Assembly: GCF_004745635.1 (NCBI RefSeq) | Contig: NZ_SRLB01000015.1 | Coordinates: forward strand, 62,001-126,000 | Direction: 5' to 3' | Source: Methylobacterium nonmethylotrophicum | GTDB lineage: Bacteria; Pseudomonadota; Alphaproteobacteria; Rhizobiales; Beijerinckiaceae | Length of the DNA stretch: 64,000 nucleotides | In this document: positions 59,790-64,000 of the stretch, one piece after another | Position numbering within the stretch: the first letter of the stretch is position 1 | Layout of the letters: every line of letters starts with the position of its first letter | Position numbers and translations under genes: made by a program | Notes under the pieces: generated by a model | Database searches by the model: none | What the model was told of the DNA's origin: nothing | Seen by the model: the letters and a program-made list of their open reading frames with translations, nothing else

Positions 59790-61241
59790 ATGACGCCTCC
59801 CCGCGAGACCCGCGCCGCCCCCGGCGACGTGATCGAGACCGACGTCTCGGCCCGGCTCGACCGGCTGCCCTGGGGCCGGTTCCACACCCTGGTGGTGCTG
59901 GCCCTCGGCATCACCTGGGTGCTCGACGGGCTCGAGGTGACGCTCGCCGGCGCGCTCGCCGGCGCCCTCAAGGCGAGCCCGACGCTGCACTTCTCCAATG
60001 CCGAGATCGGGCTCGCCACCTCGAGCTACCTCGCCGGCGCAGTGCTGGGGGCGGTCGGCTTCGGCTGGCTCACCGACCGGCTGGGCCGGAAGAAACTCTT
60101 CTTCATCACGCTGGCGGTCTATCTCGCGGCCACTGCCGCCACCGGCCTGTCCTGGAACCTGTGGAGCTTCTGCCTCTTCCGCTTCCTCACCGGGGCCGGC
60201 ATCGGCGGCGAGTACACGGCGATCAACTCGACGATCCAGGAGCTGATCCCGGCCCGGGCCCGGGGCTGGACCGACCTCGTCATCAACGGCAGCTTCTGGC
60301 TCGGGGCGGTGCTCGGCGCCGGCACCTCGCTGATCGTGCTCGATCCGGCCCTGTTCGGGCCGGATACGGGCTGGCGCGTCGCCTTCGGGCTCGGCGCCTT
60401 CCTGGGCCTCATCATCCTCGCCTTACGCACCTGGATCCCCGAGAGCCCGCGCTGGCTGATGACCCATGGCCGGTCGCAGGAGGCCGAGGCGCTGGTGACC
60501 GGGATCGAGGCGCGCTTCCGCGCAGAAGGCCACGCCCTGAGCGAGGGGCCGTTCCCGAAGGCGCGGCTGCGCCAGCGCAGCCACACCCCGCTCGCGGAGG
60601 TCTTCTCCGCCCTGAAGGCCTACCGGCAGCGGGCCTGGGTCGGCCTCGCCCTGATGTCGGCCCAGGCCTTCTTCTACAACGCGATCTTCTTCACCTACGC
60701 GCTGATCCTGATCGACTTCTACCGGGTGCCGGCGGACGGCGTCGGCTGGTACATCCTGCCCTTCGCGGCCGGCAACTTCCTGGGACCGGTGCTGCTCGGG
60801 CGGCTGTTCGACACGGTCGGCCGCAAGCCGATGATCGCCCTCACCTACGGGATGTCGGGCGTGCTGCTGGCCTTGAGCGGGCTCGCGTTCCAGCAGGAGC
60901 TCGTCACCGCGACGACCCTCACCTTATGCTGGATGGCGGTGTTCTTCTTCGCCTCGGCGGCGGCGAGCTCGGCCTATCTCACGGTGAGCGAGGTGTTTCC
61001 CCTCGAGATCCGGGCCCTGGCCATCGCGCTGTTCTACGCGGTCGGTACCTCGGTCGGGGCGGTGGGGCCGGCCCTGTTCGGCATCCTGATCGAGGGCCAT
61101 TCCCGCACGGCGATCCTGGGCGGCTACCTGCTCGCCTCCGTGCTGATGATCGCGGCTGGCGCGGTGGCGGGGATCTGGGGCGTGGCCGCCGAGCGCAAGT
61201 CGCTCGAGGACGTGGCGAAGCCCCTGGCGGCGGCCGAATAG
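59790..61241 (+). CDS. MFS transporter, sugar/aromatic-acid porter type
   Basis: A 483-aa protein with 12 predicted membrane helices. Motif A between helices 2 and 3 reads GWLTDRLGRKKLFFIT, GAGIGGEYTAINST marks helix 5, and the central loop carries WIPESPRWLM, as in sugar-porter and AAHS-type transporters. The substrate is probably a carboxylate or sugar. It may be cotranscribed with the thioesterase gene. Confidence 0.9.
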   Translation: MTPPRETRAAPGDVIETDVSARLDRLPWGRFHTLVVLALGITWVLDGLEVTLAGALAGALKASPTLHFSNAEIGLATSSYLAGAVLGAVGFGWLTDRLGRKKLFFITLAVYLAATAATGLSWNLWSFCLFRFLTGAGIGGEYTAINSTIQELIPARARGWTDLVINGSFWLGAVLGAGTSLIVLDPALFGPDTGWRVAFGLGAFLGLIILALRTWIPESPRWLMTHGRSQEAEALVTGIEARFRAEGHALSEGPFPKARLRQRSHTPLAEVFSALKAYRQRAWVGLALMSAQAFFYNAIFFTYALILIDFYRVPADGVGWYILPFAAGNFLGPVLLGRLFDTVGRKPMIALTYGMSGVLLALSGLAFQQELVTATTLTLCWMAVFFFASAAASSAYLTVSEVFPLEIRALAIALFYAVGTSVGAVGPALFGILIEGHSRTAILGGYLLASVLMIAAGAVAGIWGVAAERKSLEDVAKPLAAAE

Positions 61242-61319
61242 GCGGGCCGCGGCCGGCCGGGGGGTTCAAGGCATGAGGGCGGGCCGCTTCCTGCCGGCGG
61301 GACACGCAACGACGTCCCG

Positions 61320-61571
61320 CTACACGAGGCGGTCGACCAACCGCCCGAGACCCGCCGCACGATCCGCCGCGGACAAGGCGGGGCGGGTGCCGGTCCCGTC
61401 CGGGCCCTGGTCCGCGCCCTGCGCCGCAGTCCGGTCGGCCGTCCCGACGCCGTCGGAGCGGGCGGCGGGATTGACGAACTGCTTCGCCTTCTCGACGTCC
61501 GTGCAGTTCCAGCACGCATATCCGTTGACCGTCACCGGATTCGTATAGGTTGACCCGATCGGCGAGCCCAT
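61320..61571 (-). CDS. Small CxxC-containing protein
   Basis: An 83-aa protein starting GSPIGSTYTNPVTVNGYACW, with CWNC and DVEKAKQFVNPA in its N-terminal 35 residues. The rest is Gly/Asp/Ala-rich and likely disordered. I recall similar unnamed small proteins (VNGYxCxNCTDVxxAK) in Methylobacterium and Bradyrhizobium, but no function. The ATG at 61571 follows a strong ggaggcg ribosome site. It diverges from the C45-family gene. Confidence 0.65.
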   Translation of the reverse strand: MGSPIGSTYTNPVTVNGYACWNCTDVEKAKQFVNPAARSDGVGTADRTAAQGADQGPDGTGTRPALSAADRAAGLGRLVDRLV

Positions 61572-61814
61572 GACGACGCCTCCCTCACGGTTCGGGCCGT
61601 TCGCCGGGCAGGTTTCGCGCACGGTGACGGTTCGTCGGGGCCAACTGGATATCAGCCAATCCTTGATCCTTCCTTTGTGTCAGGGGTGAGCGGGATGTTG
61701 CCGCCTGGGGAGGACGTCGTGACGCCTCTGGCGACAGGGACCGCCGCCGCGCCGCCCGCCAAGGGCGGATCGCCGCATGTCGCCGGCACCGCACGGGCTG
61801 GTACGCGGTGCGCC

Positions 61815-62780
61815 ATGGAGAAGACGTTCACCGCTCACCGTGAGGACCGCCCCGGCGCGGACTGGCTCGCGCGCTTCCGGGAGGGGCGGGACGAAGCCGC
61901 GCGGTGGTACATCGGCGAGGGCGCGCCCGCGCTGCCCTCCCCCGCCGCGTGCCGGGCCGCCCTCGCGCGCCACATGCCCGAACTCGTCCCGCACTACGAC
62001 GAGGCCTGCGGCATGGTCGGCGACGACGACCTCGCCCACCGCATCCTCAGCCATTATCGCCCGGCGGCGCACCGCCAGGGATGCAGCCAGGCGGTGTGGC
62101 TGGGCGAGGACGGTCCGGCGCTCGTGCGCAACTACGACTTTCCCCTGCCCGTCATCACCGGCCGGATCGAGCTGACCGCGTGGTCCGGGCGGCGCGTGAT
62201 CGCGATGGGTCAGCGGCCCTGGGGCGGCTGCCTCGACGGGATGAACGACGACGGGTTGGTTGCCAGCTGCACCCTCGGGGGCATCGCCCGGCGTGGGCAA
62301 GGCTTCGCCATCATCCTGATGCTGCGCTACGTGCTGGAGACCTGCGCCTCGGTCCGCGAGGCGGTGGACGCCCTCTGCCGCCTCCCGGCCGCGCAGCTCC
62401 ACAACGTCACGCTCCTCGACAGGTGGGGCGACCACGCCACGGTCTTCCTCGGGCCCCGGCGCGAGCCCGCCGTGACCCGCCAGATGGCCTGCACGAACCA
62501 CCAGGAGCGGGCCTCGCCCGCCTCGCGCTCGGCCCTGCGCCAGCGCCTGCTGGAGGAGGCGCTCGCCGCGCCGTCCGCCACCCTGTCGACGCTGACGGCC
62601 CGCTTCTTCGAACCGCCGCTCTACTCGCGAAAGGCCAGCTTCACCACGGCCTACACCGCCGTGTACCGGCCGGCGGCGGGCCGCGTCGACTACCTCTGGC
62701 CCGGCCGAAGCTGGAGCCAGAGCTTCGACCGGTTCGAGGAGGGTGCCTACACCCACGATTACGGCGCGCTGGAGCGGTGA
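61815..62780 (+). CDS. C45-family autoproteolytic acyltransferase/hydrolase
   Basis: A 321-aa Ntn-hydrolase of the acyl-CoA:6-aminopenicillanic-acid acyltransferase (C45) type. The predicted autocleavage site is Gly89-Cys90 in HRQGCSQAVWLG, with NYDFPLPV and WGGCLDGMNDDGLVASCTLG following, and TNHQE later. After self-cleavage Cys90 would be the N-terminal nucleophile. The substrate is unknown. The start is uncertain: ATG 61815 gives a family-like length, ATG 61695 adds 40 low-complexity residues. Confidence 0.78.
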   Translation: MEKTFTAHREDRPGADWLARFREGRDEAARWYIGEGAPALPSPAACRAALARHMPELVPHYDEACGMVGDDDLAHRILSHYRPAAHRQGCSQAVWLGEDGPALVRNYDFPLPVITGRIELTAWSGRRVIAMGQRPWGGCLDGMNDDGLVASCTLGGIARRGQGFAIILMLRYVLETCASVREAVDALCRLPAAQLHNVTLLDRWGDHATVFLGPRREPAVTRQMACTNHQERASPASRSALRQRLLEEALAAPSATLSTLTARFFEPPLYSRKASFTTAYTAVYRPAAGRVDYLWPGRSWSQSFDRFEEGAYTHDYGALER

Positions 62781-62818
62781 GGCGGCCCGTGGCGTGACCG
62801 CGCCGGTGCGTGCCGCCC

Positions 62819-63892
62819 CTATCGCAGCATGTGCCCGACCCCGTCCCAGATCCCCCGCACCACCTCGCCCGCCGGCACCGCCCGGGCGAGCCCCGCCGCC
62901 TGCCCGGCCCAGGCCTGCATGCGCGCGACGTCGCCCTCCCGCACGGCCGCCTCGCGCATCCCCTGCGTCAGGCCGCGCTGGACCGGGTAGGGGGCGGGAG
63001 CCGGCGCGTCCGGCCCCGCGGCGGCCGCCACGTAGGCGGTGGCGAGGCTGCGGCCGGTGCGGCCGCTGAAGGCGCGGGTCAGGCGGGTGTCCTCGGGGCG
63101 GGCGCGGCCGAGCGCCTCGGCCCAGGCGGGCGCGATCCCGGCCTCGGGGCAGCGCAGGAAGCCGGTGCCGACCTGCACGGCGCTGGCGCCGAGCAGCAGC
63201 GCCGCGGCGGCTCCCCGGGCATCGGCGATGCCGCCGGTGGCGACGACCGGGATCCGCACCGCATCGACGACCGCCGGCAGCAGGGCCATCAGCCCGACCA
63301 TCCCGGTCTCGGCCTGCGCGGCGTCGAAGCAGCCGCGATGCCCGCCGGCCTCGGCGCCCTGCGCCACCACCGCGTCGGCCCCGGCGGCTTGCGCCGCGAG
63401 CGCCTCCGCTACCGTCGAGATGTTGGCCCACCAGGCGATGCCGTGCGCCTTCAGCCGCGCGACGAAGTCCGGCGGGTAGAGCCCCATCACCGAGGACACG
63501 ATGGGGGGCCGGGCCTCGAGCAGGGCCTCGCACTGGGCGGCGAAGTCCGGCGGCGTCGCGTCCCCGGCTTCCGGCGCCACCGCCGGGCCGAACCCGCCCA
63601 GGAAGGCGCGGAGCGACGCCTCGTGGGCGGGGTCGCGGGCCGGGGCGGGATCGGGGATCCACAGGTTGATCTGGTAGGGGCCGGCCTCCCGCACCGCATC
63701 CGCCCAGGCCCGGATCGCCGCCGGCTGCATCAGCAGCGCCCCGCAGGCCCCGAGCCCGCCTTCCCGCATCACCGCGACCGAGAGCGCCGGCGGGCAGGCC
63801 CCCGCCATCGGGGCGAGGAGCAGGGGCCGGCGCAGGCCGTACGAGGCCGCGAAGGCCTCCGCGCGGGCGAGGGCGGGGTGGAGGGCGGGCAT
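62819..63892 (-). CDS. Nitronate monooxygenase-like FMN enzyme
   Basis: A 357-aa TIM-barrel flavoprotein of the NMO/2-nitropropane dioxygenase family: LLAPMAGACPPALS near residue 25, the catalytic His in AQGAEAGGHRGCF (about 186), VVATGGIADARGAAAALLLG and AVQVGTGFL for FMN phosphate. Such enzymes detoxify alkyl nitronates such as propionate-3-nitronate. It is convergent with the C45 gene. The last ~110 bp of the window hold nothing recognised. Confidence 0.9.
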   Translation of the reverse strand: MPALHPALARAEAFAASYGLRRPLLLAPMAGACPPALSVAVMREGGLGACGALLMQPAAIRAWADAVREAGPYQINLWIPDPAPARDPAHEASLRAFLGGFGPAVAPEAGDATPPDFAAQCEALLEARPPIVSSVMGLYPPDFVARLKAHGIAWWANISTVAEALAAQAAGADAVVAQGAEAGGHRGCFDAAQAETGMVGLMALLPAVVDAVRIPVVATGGIADARGAAAALLLGASAVQVGTGFLRCPEAGIAPAWAEALGRARPEDTRLTRAFSGRTGRSLATAYVAAAAGPDAPAPAPYPVQRGLTQGMREAAVREGDVARMQAWAGQAAGLARAVPAGEVVRGIWDGVGHMLR

Positions 63893-64000
63893 GGCGGCGG
63901 GCTCCGGGAAATGCTCGTCTCCGGTATCAACCGTGCGCCGTCCCGCGCAAGCGCCGCACGCTCAGCCGATTGACTTCGCACCCGCACAACGCCATATGGC

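Overview
The window is GC-rich, densely coded chromosomal DNA. It looks like a Hyphomicrobiales (Rhizobiales) alphaproteobacterium, most probably Methylobacterium or a close relative. The reasons are an ALAS-type hemA (C4 heme pathway), HisZ-dependent histidine synthesis, a fused MFS/PlsC/AMP-ligase Aas protein, small proteins typical of the order (the one just before murA, DUF6460, DUF952), and palindromic intergenic repeats of the kind common in these genomes. The genus is inferred from protein resemblance, not from a marker gene. I saw no rRNA, tRNA, IS element, prophage, CRISPR array or origin.

Layout. 1-2.8 kb: 3' end of a bile-acid/Na+ symporter-like gene, an O-antigen-ligase-like membrane protein, and a frameshifted XRE regulator. 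2.9-7.0 kb: hisS, hisZ, hisG, with a 215-bp mosaic of inverted repeats between hisS and hisZ. 7.0-10.1 kb: a TadE-TadE-TadG trio (minus strand) next to an AT-rich gene-free stretch. 10.6-13.8 kb: hemA, a small conserved ORF and murA. 13.9-18.5 kb: a PAS-HTH regulator and Aas. 18.6-20.4 kb: YiaA-like and PspA-like genes divergent from a TetR regulator, with three operator copies between. 20.4-25.6 kb: truncated MqsA-like antitoxin, SDR, large hybrid kinase, MarR. 25.7-29.2 kb: creatininase family, CobW-type GTPase, tandem glycine riboswitch and dadA. 29.2-35.5 kb: HhH protein, NlpC/P60, OhrR, NUDIX, MgtC, NarL-type response regulator, S24/XRE repressor. 35.6-41.2 kb: DUF952-pyrD, methyltransferase, GFA protein, DUF6460, a 19-bp tandem repeat, esterase-DMT exporter pair. 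41.3-45.5 kb: SLC5-type hybrid kinase, metallothionein with its ArsR/SmtB regulator. 45.7-54.6 kb: glycogen and glucose metabolism (glgA, GH13 alpha-glucosidase, glgP, glk) and a hydroxyacyl-CoA dehydrogenase. 54.8-58.4 kb: branched-chain-type substrate-binding protein, cyclase and old yellow enzyme in one run. 58.5-64 kb: phosphatase, thioesterase, MFS transporter, a small CxxC protein, a C45 acyltransferase/hydrolase and a nitronate monooxygenase.

Most of the window is core metabolism. I did not find a convincing new multi-gene system. The best leads are regulatory: the riboswitch-dadA link, the triple TetR operator, the SmtB-type operator that overlaps its own gene start, the five-unit 19-bp repeat before DUF6460, and two nested palindromes flanking glk and its neighbour.
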